A stretch of DNA of 64,000 bases from assembly GCA_948329865.1 (NCBI GenBank), contig OX415249.1, positions 120,038,286 through 120,102,285 of the forward strand. The letters run 5' to 3'. The translations under genes and the position numbers were made by a program. The stretch's first letter is position 1. Every line of letters begins with the position of its first letter. Origin of the DNA: Linaria vulgaris. Its lineage: Eukaryota > Streptophyta > Magnoliopsida > Lamiales > Plantaginaceae. A model generated the notes under the pieces. That model saw only the letters and a list, made by a program, of their open reading frames with translations. It was not told the DNA's origin and did not search any database. Shown piece after piece: positions 43,267-55,096 of this stretch.

Positions 43267-44640
43267 GAAGAGAATGGTATGAATGGTGATCGGCTTTACG
43301 ACATGACTAAATGTCTTCTTATAGTCAAGCCTGGGACGTTGATTAAACCCCTTGGCAACAAGTCGAGTCTTGTACTACTTTATGGAGCCATTTGGATTGC
43401 CTTTGATACGAAAAACCCATTTGAGCCAATAATTGAGCGATCACGGGGCGGAGGTACAAGTGTCAAAGTGATATGCTTAGTCAAGGCAGTGAATTCTTCA
43501 TCCATGGAATCACGCCACTTAGGATCAGCCAATGCTTGAGAAGCACAAGATTAAAGTTCTTTAGCTTGAAAATGTTGTTGCGAGAGCGGGTCATCATATG
43601 ATGAGCCCGATCCCCAACCGGGAAAGTCTCTATAATAATAGGAGGGTCTGTGTGACGAGAAGAGGTGGGGGTCGAAGTCACTATTTCCAATGTCACCCCC
43701 ACATCATGCCCAACATCGGGAACAGAAAGTGCAACTAGGTAACTCGAGAAGAGACAGGGGCCAAAGTCTATATTTCTAGTGTTACCCCAACATCGGGTCC
43801 AACATCTGGAACAGAAGATGCAACTGGGTAATGAGAAGATGAGGGGCCAAAGTCTCTATTTCAAATGTTACCCCAATATTGGGCCCAACATTGGAACAGA
43901 AGGTTCAGCTTGGCACTGACGCAACAAGTTATAAATTCGCGAAGGAAAAATGGGTATGTGGAGGCTTGAACCCAAATTGCTGCTGACCAAGACGGGCTCG
44001 GAAGAAACACGCGAAAAGGTAGACTCAGCAAAACGGACATGTTGAGTAATATTGATGCGATCCGAAGAAGAATCAAGACACGTGTACACCACTTGACTAG
44101 TGGAGTAACCCACAAAAATACATGCAAGAGATGACGGGCTGAGTTTGTCAGATATATATGCCTAAAGATGCGGGTTATAGAGACATCCAAAAACTTGAAG
44201 ACGAAGATAATTTGGTGGCCGACCACAAATAGCTTCAAATGTAGAAATATTCTAAAGAATAGGCATTGGAAGCCTATTTGACAAATAGACAGTTGTGCTA
44301 AAGGCAAACTCCCAATAATTTGGCAGTAGATATACACGACCCATAGTGACAACAGTGCGGTGGCGACGTTCACTTGTACTATTCTGTTGAGGCGTGTGTG
44401 GCACCGTCGTGAGCCACCTAATGCCGTTAGTTAAGAAATAACGACAAAGTGCAATAAACTCCCCTTCACTCTCAAAATATAAATTCTGAATGGGGCACCT
44501 TAATTGTTTTTCCACTAATAAATGAAACTTTGTAAAGCTCTTGGAAACATCAAACTTCGCAACCATAGGAAAAAATCAATAATATTTAGTGAAGTGATCC
44601 ATAATAATTAAATAGTAACGATACCCATTCATAGAAATAG
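43267..44640 (-). pseudogene. Copia integrase and linker region
   Basis: From the insertion junction: YRYYLIIMDHFTKYYW, VAKFDVSKSFTKFHLLVEKQ, then SEGEFIAL and the conserved HTPQQNSTSERRHRTVV (44566-44252), followed by PSYWEFA-like and later HHMMTRSRNNIFK near the RT. Several frames are used. A 90-nt unit is triplicated at 43675-43905, inside the linker. Confidence 0.75.
43675..43905. repeat. Three tandem copies of an about 90-nt unit in copia linker
   Basis: Each copy has ACCCC(C/A)A(C/T)AT, (G/T)CCCAACAT, GGAACAGAA and, in the first two, a GCAACT(A/G)GGTAA end. Probably expanded in place in this copy. Confidence 0.7.
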
Positions 44641-44645
44641 TGGAC

Positions 44646-45168
44646 TGATATGGGCAGTTCCCGCATATTGGGCCTGGCCCAAATCAGGCCCATATTAGGC
44701 CATATCGGGGATCACTTTCGATATCATATCGGTAATAATCACCGATATGTTATTGTGGTCCCCGGATCCCGAGGTCTACAAATACGCGGCACCCGTATCC
44801 CAAAACAAGCAATAATGATCCCTCAGCTACCGCGCATCATATCGAAACACATCTTCGATATCACTTTCGACATCTCATTCGATATCGGGGTTATCTCGTG
44901 CACCTCTGACACGTCACACCACATCATCACCGATATCACGTCGGGGTCATCCTCGATATCACATCGAAGACAATCACCGACGTACATTCGATCTAGAACT
45001 GGTTTTCCACTCCTATCCAAGCATCGAGGCGTCGGTTCGAGGTGTTCCGGACCAAGTCTACACGAGATACGTAGTGTAGGCCTGATTTGAGATAGACTCG
45101 TTGTATTGCTAGACTATACACTTCTAACCGACACACATATATATATAAAACGATCTATTGCCAAATCA
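44646..45168 (+). repeat. Gypsy 5' LTR
   Basis: TG...CA, 523 nt. It has many TATCGA/GATATC motifs. The position equivalent to the TATA box reads TACAAATA (44777-44784), whereas the 3' LTR has TATAAATA. Confidence 0.9.
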
Positions 45169-45195
45169 GTAGCGCCGTCTGTGGGAATGCCATTT
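45169..45195 (+). other. Gypsy primer-binding region
   Basis: GTAGCGCCGTCTGTGGGAA directly follows the LTR. It resembles the (T)GGCGCCGTCTGTGGGAA primer sites seen in plant gypsy elements with one or two changes. Confidence 0.5.
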
Positions 45196-45196
45196 C

Positions 45197-46941
45197 ATGG
45201 ACAAGGACGCCGAGATGCAAGGAAGAAGGACCCGTTCTGAATTTAACGGAATTGTGACTAGGAGCGCCAGGATGGAGGACACGCAACTCCCTCAACACCC
45301 AACTGACCAAGAACAGACAGTGGCTCAAGCCAAGATAGAGCTTCCTCCACCACAGAACGAGCCGCAACGAAGGCGCGGGCCCGGGAGGCTGCCGCGAGCC
45401 GCGAATGCAGTTTCTACCCTTGTTACACCAAGTACGGCGGAACCCGCAACTGAGGGCCCGCCCCGTGAGAACCCCGCGGCAGACATTCCAATGACCGAGG
45501 CGCCAAATGCGGATTTTCCCGACCTGGATGAGACAATGCCCACGGGACGAAGCGCCTCTCACCCCGCCGCCATCACCCCGGAGATGCAAGCGCAGATCAG
45601 CGCCTCTGTAAAAGCGGCACTAGAATCTACATTGGAGACTTTTCTTCCACGACTGGCGGAGCAAAAGACAAATGACGTTCGACAAGGCCCCATGAATCCA
45701 GAGCGGGGGAGAGAAGGACCAGGCAAGGATATGATGAACAGGAGGATATGGGGGACTCGTTTAGAGAGATATCGCCCGCTGCTTACGACAGGGCTGAGAG
45801 ACGGGATCCCGGGACTCTGGATCGAGAGATAGCAAGAAAGATGGAACGGCTTGACCGCGATAGGGCGGAAGTAATCCGGAGAATGGAACGCGGTCGCGAC
45901 CGCGTCGAGATTGCATATTCTATGAATGAGGATGCAGAAATACTGCGGGTAATATCGAGGAGAATGGAACAGCTAGACCGCGAGAGGGCGGAGTTGACAA
46001 GGAAGGTGACTCAGAGTCATGGGAAGGGTCGCAGTAGGACCCCGTTTTCAAATGAGATAGAGGCTGAGGTGTTGCAAAGAGGGGACAAGATCTCGGTGAT
46101 CAAGCCATACGACGGGAGAAGTGATCCTACATATCATCTACATCAGGTCGATAGCATTCTGAACCTGCACAACTACTTGAGAAACATAAAGGCAAAGATC
46201 CTATCCACAACCATAACGGGCACTGCATTGGATTGGTTCGCCAGGCTGGAGGCCGGATCCATAAAGGACTACGAGCAACTAAGGGAAAAATTTGAGAACC
46301 AATTCTCTAGCCAAAAGAGAATGAAGACCAATCTGCTACACCTCGGTGCTGTGCAACAGAGGGAAAGGGAGAACCTCTGGGACTATATGAAGAGGTTCAA
46401 CGATGAACTGTTGAAGATGGATGAGCCGCATGGCAGACAGGTCATGATGATGTTGTTCAAGGGTACGACCCATCGCGGGTTCACCGGGGAGCTAATCAAA
46501 TTGACGGAGCCCACCATAGTACAGATCAACATACTTGCAAACCAAATGGTTTACGAGGATGAGATGATGGCAACGCGTCAGGGTTCGTTTTCCAGCAGGA
46601 ACGCAGACAGAGATCGCAACAGGGAAAGGCCCCCATGGACGTACACCCCGTTAAATAGAGGTATTCTGGAGGTGATGGCCATGGCGAAAAGAAACAGATG
46701 GTTGACAGAACCCAGGCCGTTGAATGAGACTCTCGGGATTAAATCATCAGGCAAATACTGCGTGTACCACAGACAACCTCGACACAGGACGGAGGACTGT
46801 ACGCACCTGAGAAATGAAATCAAAAGATTGATTAAAGAAGGGAAATTGATCAAGTTTGTCAGGAGCGCCAAGGAAAATGCTAGAGGTGCAGAATGTTCTC
46901 TATCCCCGAGAAGAGATTACTCACCCAGGAGAGGAAAGTAG
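45197..46941 (+). pseudogene. gag: Gypsy gag, one frameshift
   Basis: Frame 1 (45197-45832) starts MDKDAEMQGRRTRSE and is a proline/glutamate-rich N-terminus. The protein then continues in the frame of 45748-46941 after a frameshift near 45750. The second part has the retrotransposon gag core (ISVIKPYDGRSDPTYHL, LDWFARLEAGSIKDYEQL, LWDYMKRFNDELLKM) and ends in a knuckle-like YCVYHRQPRHRTEDC followed by LRNEIKRLIKEGKL, the form usual in Tat-type gypsy gags. Confidence 0.8.
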
Positions 46942-46984
46942 AAGATGATCGAGGCACCCGAGGAGCGTAGTAGGACCATAGTGA

Positions 46985-47700
46985 ATGCCCCCGAGCAGAG
47001 GCGTTATAAATGTGATCAACGGAGGAGGCTTGGGAGCTGACACGGCTCACGGTCGAGAAACCATAACGCGAAGACTCCAGGGTGGAGCCTACATCGGGTA
47101 CACCAATGCAATCATGCCGGAAGCATACTTGCAGCAGGATATCTCTTTCACCAGGAAAGACTTGGAGCAACTTAGCCCGTTGGCCTTGACTGTAGGGAAA
47201 CTAGATTGCCCGTTGGTTATCACGATTAATGTGGATGAATATGAGGTGCATAAGTGTTGGTGGATAGCGGAAGCTCCACAAATCTGATATTCTCAAAAGC
47301 CTACGAGCAGATGGGGATAGCCCCGGACCGGCTAAAGCCGATATCAACCACATTGACCGGATTCGGCGGAGCAGAGGTAGTGCCGCTTGGACAAGTTATA
47401 TTGCCCACCATGTTTGGCAGAAGCCCTCGCACCCGGGTGACACCGATAATATACACGATTGTTGACATCCCGTTTCCCTACCACGCCATTATTGGCCGAC
47501 CGACGCTCAACTAGATTAGAGCAGTGGTCTCTACTTATTACCAGAAGATTAAATTACCGATGCCTCAAGGAGTTGGCGAGATTATGGATGACCAGATACA
47601 GGGATGGATGTGCTATGTGAACTCGTTGAAGCACCCAAGAATCAGAAGAAGACAGGAAATACGAGTCCCACACCAAGAATACATCCCGCGCACGGAGTGA
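46985..47700 (+). pseudogene. Gypsy aspartic protease, frameshifted and truncated
   Basis: NVINGG and ISFTRKDLEQLSP in the first frame, then after a shift near 47260 the active site LVDSGSSTNLIF, and YHAIIGRPTLN before a stop. Beyond the stop the frame still reads IRAVVSTYYQKIKLPMP and CYVNSLK, the normal protease-to-RT linker, to about 47700. The reverse transcriptase that should follow is absent. Confidence 0.75.
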
Positions 47701-47775
47701 TCACCACGAGGAGCAAACAGAATAATATTTTAAATTTCAGCAGTTTTTAAATTATGTTCGAACAACGGAAACATT

Positions 47776-48138
47776 GCCCCATCGTGGGTTGGTCTGTAAA
47801 CTTAAAATAGGGGGAACTACGCCGGTCTGATTCCCCACTCAACGGGATACGTAGGCGGGTTAGGTTTACCTAGCCCTCGACCGTTATCTCTTATTTGCCC
47901 CTTCGTGGGTCGGCATGTAACTTAAAACAGGGAGAACTATGCCGGTCTGATTCCCCACTCAACGGGATACGTAGGCAGGTTAGGTTTACCTAGCCCTCAA
48001 CCGCTATTTCTTATTTAGCCCCTTCGTGGGTCGGTATGTAACTTAAAATAGGGGGAACTACGCCGGTCTGATTCCCCATTCAACGGGATACGTAGGCGGG
48101 TTAGGTTTACCTAGTCTTCGACCGTTATCCGTTACTAC
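47776..48138. repeat. Three tandem copies of a 121-nt unit
   Basis: Units start at 47776, 47897 and 48018 with GCCCC(A/T)TCGTGGGT and include GGGGGAACTACGCCGGTCTG and GGGATACGTAGGC. Similar GGATACGTAGGC blocks are typical of Tat-type internal regions. Confidence 0.85.
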
Positions 48139-48597
48139 CTTTTTATTTGTTGCTTGGCGCAATCTCATATTTCATGCAGGGATATGTCCTAAGCGGACAT
48201 TATAGAAGTGCAGAGAGTGGCACAAAGAATTGGGGAATGCTCCCCTAAATATATGTTTAGCACATCGCCCTCTCACAGGTACATGGCTCAAAGGATCGCA
48301 CATTACTATATCCAAAAAGGACATAGAGAATATAGGTACAACAGGTGCAAACAGGTACAACAGGCACGATAGAGCACAATGGAAACGCTGTTTCTCGTGT
48401 AAAACTGATATTCCCAAATTGAGGAAACATCCCGCATATAATACATGCACATCATCTCGTGCTTTCGTATTAACTTTCACGTCAAAAAATTTTCTTGTCT
48501 GTGCTGTTTTACAGGACTTAATGACCTACAAATTCAACGACGACAGTCACCAAGAGACATAGTGAAAAAGACAACGAAAAGACTTGCCTACAACACA
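48139..48597. other. Gypsy internal non-coding spacer
   Basis: No polymerase sequence in any frame; only weak short frames. Confidence 0.5.
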
Positions 48598-49545
48598 AAA
48601 AATATCCCCTTTGATAACGGGGTCGACAAGAAAAAATTCAACGGTAGTGGGTTCCCTGTGATAAAGGGATGCACCCCTACCCACAAAAAATTATCCCATG
48701 TGATAACGGGGTCGATCAAGAAAACAATTCCCTGTGATAACGAGGCCAATCCAAGAAAAAATCCCCTGTGATAACGGGGTCGACCAAGAAAAAATTTCCT
48801 GTGATAACGGGGCCGACACAAGAAAAATATTCCCTGTGATAACGGGGCCGACACAAGAAAAACATCCCCTGTGATAACGGGGTCAACCAAGAAAAAATTC
48901 CCTGTGATAACGGGGCCGACACAAGAAAAATATCCCATGTGATAACGGGGTCGACCAAGAAAAAATTCCCTGTGATAACGGAGCCGACACAAGAAAAACA
49001 TCCCCTGTGATAATGAGGTCGACCAAAAAACATTCCCTGTGATAATGGGGCCGACACAAGAAAAATATCCCCTGTGATAACGGGGTCGACCAAGAAAAAA
49101 TTCCCTGTGATAACAGGGCCGACACAAGAAAAATATCCCATGTGATAACGGGGTCGACCAAGAAAAAATTCACTGTGATAACGGGGCCGACACAAGAAAA
49201 GCATCCCCTGTGATAACGGGGTCGACCAAGAAAAAATTCCATGTGATAACGGGGCCGACACAAGAAAAATATCTCTTGCGATAACGGGGTCGACCAAGAA
49301 AAAATTCCTTGTGATAACGGGGCCGACACAAGAAAAATATCCCTTGTGATAACGGGATGCGTCCCTACTCACATGAAACATATCTCATGTGATAACGGGG
49401 TCGATTCTAAACATCTCAATGGTAGCGGCTTCCTTGCAATAATGGGACGCGTCCCTACACGCAAGAAAATTTTCCCCTGTGATAACATGATCGACAAAAA
49501 ACATTGCAGCGGCAGCGGTTTCCTTGTGATAACGGGCCTCACTTT
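48598..49545. repeat. Minisatellite, 68-nt unit of two half-repeats
   Basis: About 25 occurrences of TGTGATAACGGGG(T/C)CGAC, spaced alternately 33 and 35 nt, so the higher-order unit is 68 nt. The core array is about 48690-49360 and degenerate copies lie on both sides. The three overlapping minus-strand frames here (179-221 codons) are by-products of a repeat without minus-strand stops. Confidence 0.9.
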
Positions 49546-49712
49546 GACACTTCAAGGAGGGGTAACAATAACACAAGCAATCATACCATGGAATATGTAT
49601 GAGCAAATATATATCAGGACACGCAGAAAAGATCGATTAAATTAACGGGCAAAACTATGAGTCATATTACAGAGGCAACTGCACCAAAAGAAAAATACAG
49701 ACTCCTAAACTC

Positions 49713-51685
49713 TCAATCGGGATAACGAGGGGCCCCTTTGATATGGATTAACGCCAAACTCTTCTGCTCGATGATCTCGCGGTACTCCTCCTCTGGTTCT
49801 AAATCCTCGTCATCATCATCGTCCGGCCCCTTCCACAGATTTATGGCTGAAGGGTCGTAACCATCCTTGAAACCACCTTCCAGCTGAATATGACCTATGA
49901 CAGAGGCATTGGCTTCCTCCCGCTCGAGCAAGCCCCACTCAGCACACATCATCTTATACGACCGACTCAGAAGGAACTGTTTGGCCGCACTGGTCAATTG
50001 GCTTTTGCTCAGCGTCATGCACCGCATATGCCTCTCAGCCTGGGCTAATTGGTCCTTCAGAATTGCGACCTCAGCTTCAAGTGCCTCCCGACGAGATGCC
50101 TCTTGACCAGTGTTAAGTCGAGACTCATTGAGCTCTGCAATCAACCTTTTATTATCTTTTAACAGGCCTCCCACATTACTCTCGCTGGCCTTCAAAATAT
50201 CCATGGCCTCGTCTCTCTCATGCTGGAGATGTACGGCAGCAATAGGATGGTATTCGCCCAATTTCTCGAGCAGACCATTGGTAACTCGGAGCGACTCGGC
50301 GTGATCCGATTGGCCCTTAACGGCCATCGTCAAGAAACCTTTCAAAAAACCCGCTACCTGCACATCCACAATAAGGAGTCGATCGCTCAGTCAAATGAAA
50401 ACCCAAGGGAAATACACATTCAATGGCACAAAGACTACTTATAGAGCGGAAGAGACCACTGTGATCCCCACTTGAACTACCCTCTTCCTTCCTTCTCTTT
50501 CACCCCATTGACGTCCCAACATCAACGTCAGGTTGAGATTGCGAAGCACTACCCAACCCGGCAGTATTTTCACTCGAGGAGGGAACATATTTCTTCGCAT
50601 TCTTGCGCACACCCTCACGACCCCTCTTCTTGACGAATGGAGGTGCGTCATCTGTAGCGGTTTTGGCCCCCAGTTGTCTACGTTCCGCTATCGCATCCAG
50701 ACTACAATACTCCACCAGCTCAGCTGCGAAACACACAAAATAGAGGATCAAGAAATAAATCGAGGGGAAAATATCAATTTACAAAAATATAACACTTACC
50801 AAGCGTAGAGGGACCGTTATACCGTACGAGAGATATCCCACTTGCTCGCAAAACTACGTCACTACAAAGTAGGGTACCGTCGTATGGATGGTTAATCAAC
50901 TTCCTCATAAACCCGAGGCTATGTACAGTAGGCCCGACATCGGCTCGTCTCTCATATTTGGTGCCTTCACACCACACGCTAGGAAGCGCATCAAACTCAC
51001 CAGCCGTTCTCTCCTGGATGTACATATACTCGCACTTATTTCCAAGTCCGTAGCTAGATTGAGTATATTGCACGAACCTAAGCCCCGCCTGGGCTCGCAC
51101 ACAGAAGAACCCTCTATCACCACCCTTCCTGTTGACCATGACGCTAAAGAGCTCCCAGAACTCGTTAGCTCCGCAAGGGGCACCCAACGCCCTCATAACA
51201 CAAATGAAAGCTACAATGTACCCCAGATAATTGGGGGATAGCTGTGCCAAGCAGACCCCGATGCTTGCTATGATAGCAGTAACCGCAGGATCAATCAGGA
51301 AGCGCAGCCCGTTTTTGAAGTGCTTGGCATTGACAATCATGCAGCCGTTTGGTGAGGTATGCATTCGTTGATCAGCACTGGGGAATATGACCTTATACCC
51401 CTCGGGAATGTTATACTCATCTGAGTAAGAACCAGCATGATGAGGGACATGAGACGTCATGTCCTCGTACTTCTCGGAGGTCTTATATTTTGGGGGGCTG
51501 ACCTCAAAGCCCCATTCATCCACATTAGAGCCGACAGCTTCGGGCAGAGCATAAAATTCAGCACCGCCCTGTTCGCCAGTCAGTTGTTCAGGTCCAAACA
51601 TCTCGTTTTCGGAGTATACGGTTCCATCCTCTTTGAAATCCATCCCAGGCAAACCTGCGCCAACACCGTCCCCGGTAAACGACAT
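49713..51685 (-). CDS. Antisense gene of the gypsy element (Tat aORF type), spliced
   Basis: Exon 1 from ATG 51685 to 50800 ends at a consensus donor (G|GTAAGT). The acceptor TTTCGCAG|CTGAG at 50723 restores the frame exactly (76-nt intron). Exon 2 runs to about 50503. Exon 3 probably starts at 50357 (GTGCAG|GTAGCG) and ends at 49713; its donor partner is uncertain. Exon 1 (about 295 residues) has LRFLIDPAVTAIIASIGVCL, AQLSPNYLGYIVAFICVM and GANEFWELFSV, the pattern of the plant 'putative gypsy type transposon' domain. Exon 3 is a long coiled coil (ALEAEVAILKDQLAQAERH) with an acidic tail (DDDDDEDLEPEEEY). Antisense genes of this type lie before the 3' LTR in Tat retrotransposons; their function is unknown. 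Apart from the exon 2/3 join, the frame appears intact. Confidence 0.65.
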
Positions 51686-51719
51686 ATTAACGCACTAAAG
51701 GATGAAAGTCAAGATCGAA

Positions 51720-52095
51720 CGTGATATCGGAGAAGGTATCGAATTCGATAGCGAAAATTAAAATCAAAGGAAGATATCAAAACCGAGGTCGAATTCTATG
51801 TCGAAAGTTAAATTCGACGTGTTTTTCGAAGGAACAACGAAGTTTCGCTAAAAGCCAAAGTGGGTTTTCACTTACATGACATCCTATTTATGGATATCGG
51901 AGATACTAGATCGAAACACAGTTTCGATCTCACATCGGTACTAATATTCGATATAGATAAAGGACTTGGGGACGGACAGGCGCACAGGGAAGATCACCCT
52001 ACCTACAGACAGACGCTTTAACCACATCAAAAGATACTTTCGATATCATATCGAATATGAGTTTCGACATAACATCGAAGATGAAACCCAACATC
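51720..52095 (-). promoter_or_regulatory. Candidate promoter of the antisense gene
   Basis: Minus-strand CATAAATAG near 51886-51894 is a TATA-like box about 200 nt upstream of the ATG. The surrounding 370 nt contain repeated TATCGA, TTCGATATC and TTTCGA motifs, of the same kind as in the LTRs. Confidence 0.45.
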
Positions 52096-52383
52096 ATACC
52101 CTACTACGCGAAGAGCCGCGAAAATATAACAACTGCCCCGGCAACCCCATCACAATTTTCAAGCAACCCAAATACCAAGGGAACTAGAATTCAAACGAGG
52201 ACCTCAAACTATGCGTCCACTGCATTGGGAGACTAATCGAAGTTCATCACAAGTGCATTCCCTACAAATTTGAGCTCCGTCATTTGAACTGGCGGGACGA
52301 AGGGTACAGGTAACCCAGAAATTTAAAATTAAATTTGCGAATTCTTATCTCTAAGACAAGAATCCCCAAATTGGGGGACTGCA
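52096..52383 (+). other. Gypsy 3' internal region and polypurine tract
   Basis: Non-coding; ends with AAATTGGGGGACTGCA, a purine-rich tract next to the 3' LTR (52384) that fits the plus-strand primer. Confidence 0.5.
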
Positions 52384-52907
52384 TGATATGGGCATTTCTC
52401 GCATATTGGGCCTGGCCCAAATCAAGCCCATATTAGGCCATATCGGGGATCACTTTCGATTTCATATCGATAATAATCACTGTTATGTTACTGTGGTCCC
52501 CGGATCCCGAGGTCTATAAATACGCGGCGCCCGAATCTCAAAACAAGCAATAATGATCCCTCAGCTACCGCGCATCATATCGAAACGAATCCCCGATATC
52601 ACTTCCGACATCTCATTCGATATCGGGGTTATTTCGTGCACCTCTGACACGTCACACCACATCATCACCGATATCACGTCGGGGGTCATCCTCGATATCA
52701 CATCGAAGACAATCACCGACGTACATTCGATCTAGAACCGGTTTTCCACTCCCATCCAAGCATCGAGGCATCGGTTAGAGGTGTTCCGGACTAAGTCTAC
52801 ACGAGATACGTAGTGTAGGCCTGATTTGAGATAGACTCGTTGTATTGCTAGACTATACACTTGTAACCAACACTCATATATACATAAAACGATCTATTGC
52901 CAAATCA
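52384..52907 (+). repeat. Gypsy 3' LTR
   Basis: TG...CA, 524 nt, with TATA box TATAAATA at 52515-52522 and multiple TTCGAT/GATATC motifs. Confidence 0.9.
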
Positions 52908-52912
52908 TGGAC

Positions 52913-54480
52913 GCTGGTCACCAAACATCACCATATCCGTAATGCAAAACATTATTCAAAACAAGCGACGAATTATGAAAAAACAAGATTATGGCTTTTA
53001 TTCAATAAACAAGAGTTGCAATTAACAATCTTCGAAGGATCCGAAGTACAAGGTAGAAAAAACTTGCGAATAACTAAATAACTAATGCGAGTAGAGAGGT
53101 GACCCAGACGGTCATGGCAGGAATCTTGATCAACTCGTTCTCCAACGAAAGCAGAGATAGCGGAAGTCAAAGGATGAGGCAGTCGAATCTGATAGACGCC
53201 ATTAACACACGGTCCTCGAATCAAGCTAGTTCGGGTACTGAGATCCTTAACAACAAAGTGAGAAGGATGAAAAACCACATAAACATCATTTGCTTTCGTA
53301 AACTTGTGAACAGATAGGAGATTAGACCTTGACGACAGAACGTATAATATATTGTTAAGAGTAAACGTGCTATCGCGGCATAAATATGGGATGAACTAGT
53401 ATGTAAAATATGCAAACGTGTACCACCAACGGTAACGACATGATCTGGACCATCATATGTAGAAAGGATAGAGAGGTTCTGTAAATCAGAAGTCAAAATG
53501 TGTTACGTACCCGAGTCAACAAACCAATCCATGTTGGAAGACTCATCAAAGGGAGGAGAGGTTGTGTAGTTGGCGTTAGGCGGACCAAATCGACGGCATG
53601 TACGTGCACCATACCCTGGGATGTTGCACAACTGATAGACAATATGCAAACAATGTTGCCCCGACCTGAACTGATTGGACAAGCGGGAAGCAGGCAGACG
53701 AGATTCAGCGGAACCATAAGGAATGGTTGTTGTTAAACACGTGACCCCCATGATTGTTTCGACCATATCCACGATAATTATGCCGAGAGTTGCGTGAGGA
53801 AGACGCAACCATGTGTGTCGTAGCAATAAGATTGAAGTTTTCAGTTTTGAGACGAGAGAAATAACTCTCGTGACTCACCAAGATGTCATGGAGTTCGGCG
53901 AATTGAATTGAACTCTCATGGGTACGGATTGAACCAACGATGTCCTTATAATTAGAGCCAATTCCATTACAGATATATAACGTGAGGTCATCATCTTTGA
54001 TTAGACCATCGATGATAACTAGTTCATCTACTTTGCATTTGACGGCTTGAAGATACTCTGAGACATACTTGGAGCCAATCTTAAGCGTGTTGAGATAATC
54101 CTTGAGTTACATGACTCGAGAACGGGACCGATTGGCGTAGATACATTGAATTCACGTCAAAAATGAGCCGAGGAGGTACAATTTGAGATCAAGGTGGAGA
54201 TCTCAAGCGCAATTGAGCCAAAAAGAGCCGAGAGGATAAGTGAATCATGTCGGAGCCACAACATGTGTGCAGCCATAGCGTTCGGATCAGATCCCGAAGG
54301 CGGGCATGGGGTCGTTCCATCTAAAAATCCAAATAGACGATAGCCAAAAAGATGGTGGCTGACTTGAGAGCGCCACGACGAAAAATTGGGACCCGTGAGA
54401 TGGAGCGGAAGATGGTGATGAGCGTTGATCGGTATCGGAGATTCAATGCTAAAAATACCATGGCGAGTGGATAGCGTCAT
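52913..54480 (-). pseudogene. Copia gag, protease and pre-integrase
   Basis: Minus strand from ATG 54480: gag N-terminus (HHLPLHLTGPNFSSWRSQV, LFGYRLFGFLDG); after breaks, a knuckle CQLCNIPGYG-type and protease start DWFVDSGT near 53503-53560; then the pre-integrase domain (CHDRLGHLSTRI, NCNSCLLNKSH, 53278-52973). The knuckle histidine position reads Y in this copy. Frames change several times. Confidence 0.75.
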
Positions 54481-54640
54481 GGAGAACCTACGCGTCGAAG
54501 AGAGGTCTGAATACGGACTGCCACCAGGTGCAGTGGCGTTAGGGTTGCTGGCAGTGGAAGATTCTAGTGGACTTCACATTGGATCAAAATTCTCGTTAGA
54601 GATTTGGCTAACTTTATACTGTATAAAAGTTGTGAGAGAG

Positions 54641-54794
54641 TGAATACTCTTTCATTAATCACAAACATATATATACTATTACAATGCTAACAAGAGTACG
54701 TGAATCACTAAACTAATGAAAGATAGATACAAAAGATTTACAAGAATCTATAATTAAGGAAAGTAAGATGTCAAGGATACTCTATCTTATTACA
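54641..54794 (-). repeat. Copia 5' LTR (154 nt)
   Basis: Matches 41862-42022. On the minus strand it starts TGTAATAAGATAG and ends TATTCA. A standard Met-tRNA PBS is not visible after it. Confidence 0.7.
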
Positions 54795-55096
54795 ATATCT
54801 CTTTAATTTTCAAATATGCTCATGCTATTGACGAATTAATTACTTTTAGGTGGTGTTTGCAAACTCTTCTCAAAAAGCAGAAGTTTATAATTCAAGTTTA
54901 AGCTATAAAATCAGCTTTAAGACATAAGTTGAGAGTGTTCGAAACTAGCTAAAAGTTCCTCTTTTATAGTAGAGTGTTTGCAAAAGAAGAAATTATTTTG
55001 TTGATTTTTCAAAGAAATGACTACAATACCCATAACATATACATTATCAATATCTAAAAGTGTTACCATAACATCTAATACAAGTAATTAAAATTA

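Larger units (their letters stand above)
44646..52907 (+). mobile_element. Complete non-autonomous Ty3/gypsy element (Tat-like), TSD TGGAC
   Basis: LTRs at 44646-45168 and 52384-52907, both TGATATGGGC...CCAAATCA, flanked by a perfect 5-bp duplication TGGAC (44641-44645, 52908-52912). It carries gag and protease on the plus strand but no reverse transcriptase, RNase H or integrase. In their place are two tandem repeat arrays and a spliced antisense gene. By eye the LTRs differ at about 27 positions plus one indel of 523. Antisense gene and gag type are features of the Tat lineage. It sits inside the copia integrase. Confidence 0.9.
41862..54794 (-). mobile_element. Copia retrotransposon split by a gypsy element
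   Basis: Two short LTRs (41862-42022 and 54641-54794) in direct orientation bracket gag, protease, integrase, reverse transcriptase and RNase H in copia order on the minus strand. Removing the gypsy insertion at 44646-52907 leaves about 4.7 kb, a normal copia length. The integrase reading resumes across the insertion (a DVW... segment on the right, SMNGYRYYLIIMDHFTKY on the left). Terminal flanks show no matching 5-bp duplication. Multiple frame breaks make it inactive. Confidence 0.85.

Noticed and set aside
44823..45090. Open frames within the gypsy 5' LTR
   Set aside because: The LTR is non-coding; corresponding frames in the 3' LTR differ.
48588..49381. Large overlapping minus-strand frames with repeated PVITG/FFLVD peptides
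   Set aside because: Minisatellite translation in three frames; not treated as genes, only noted as a finding.
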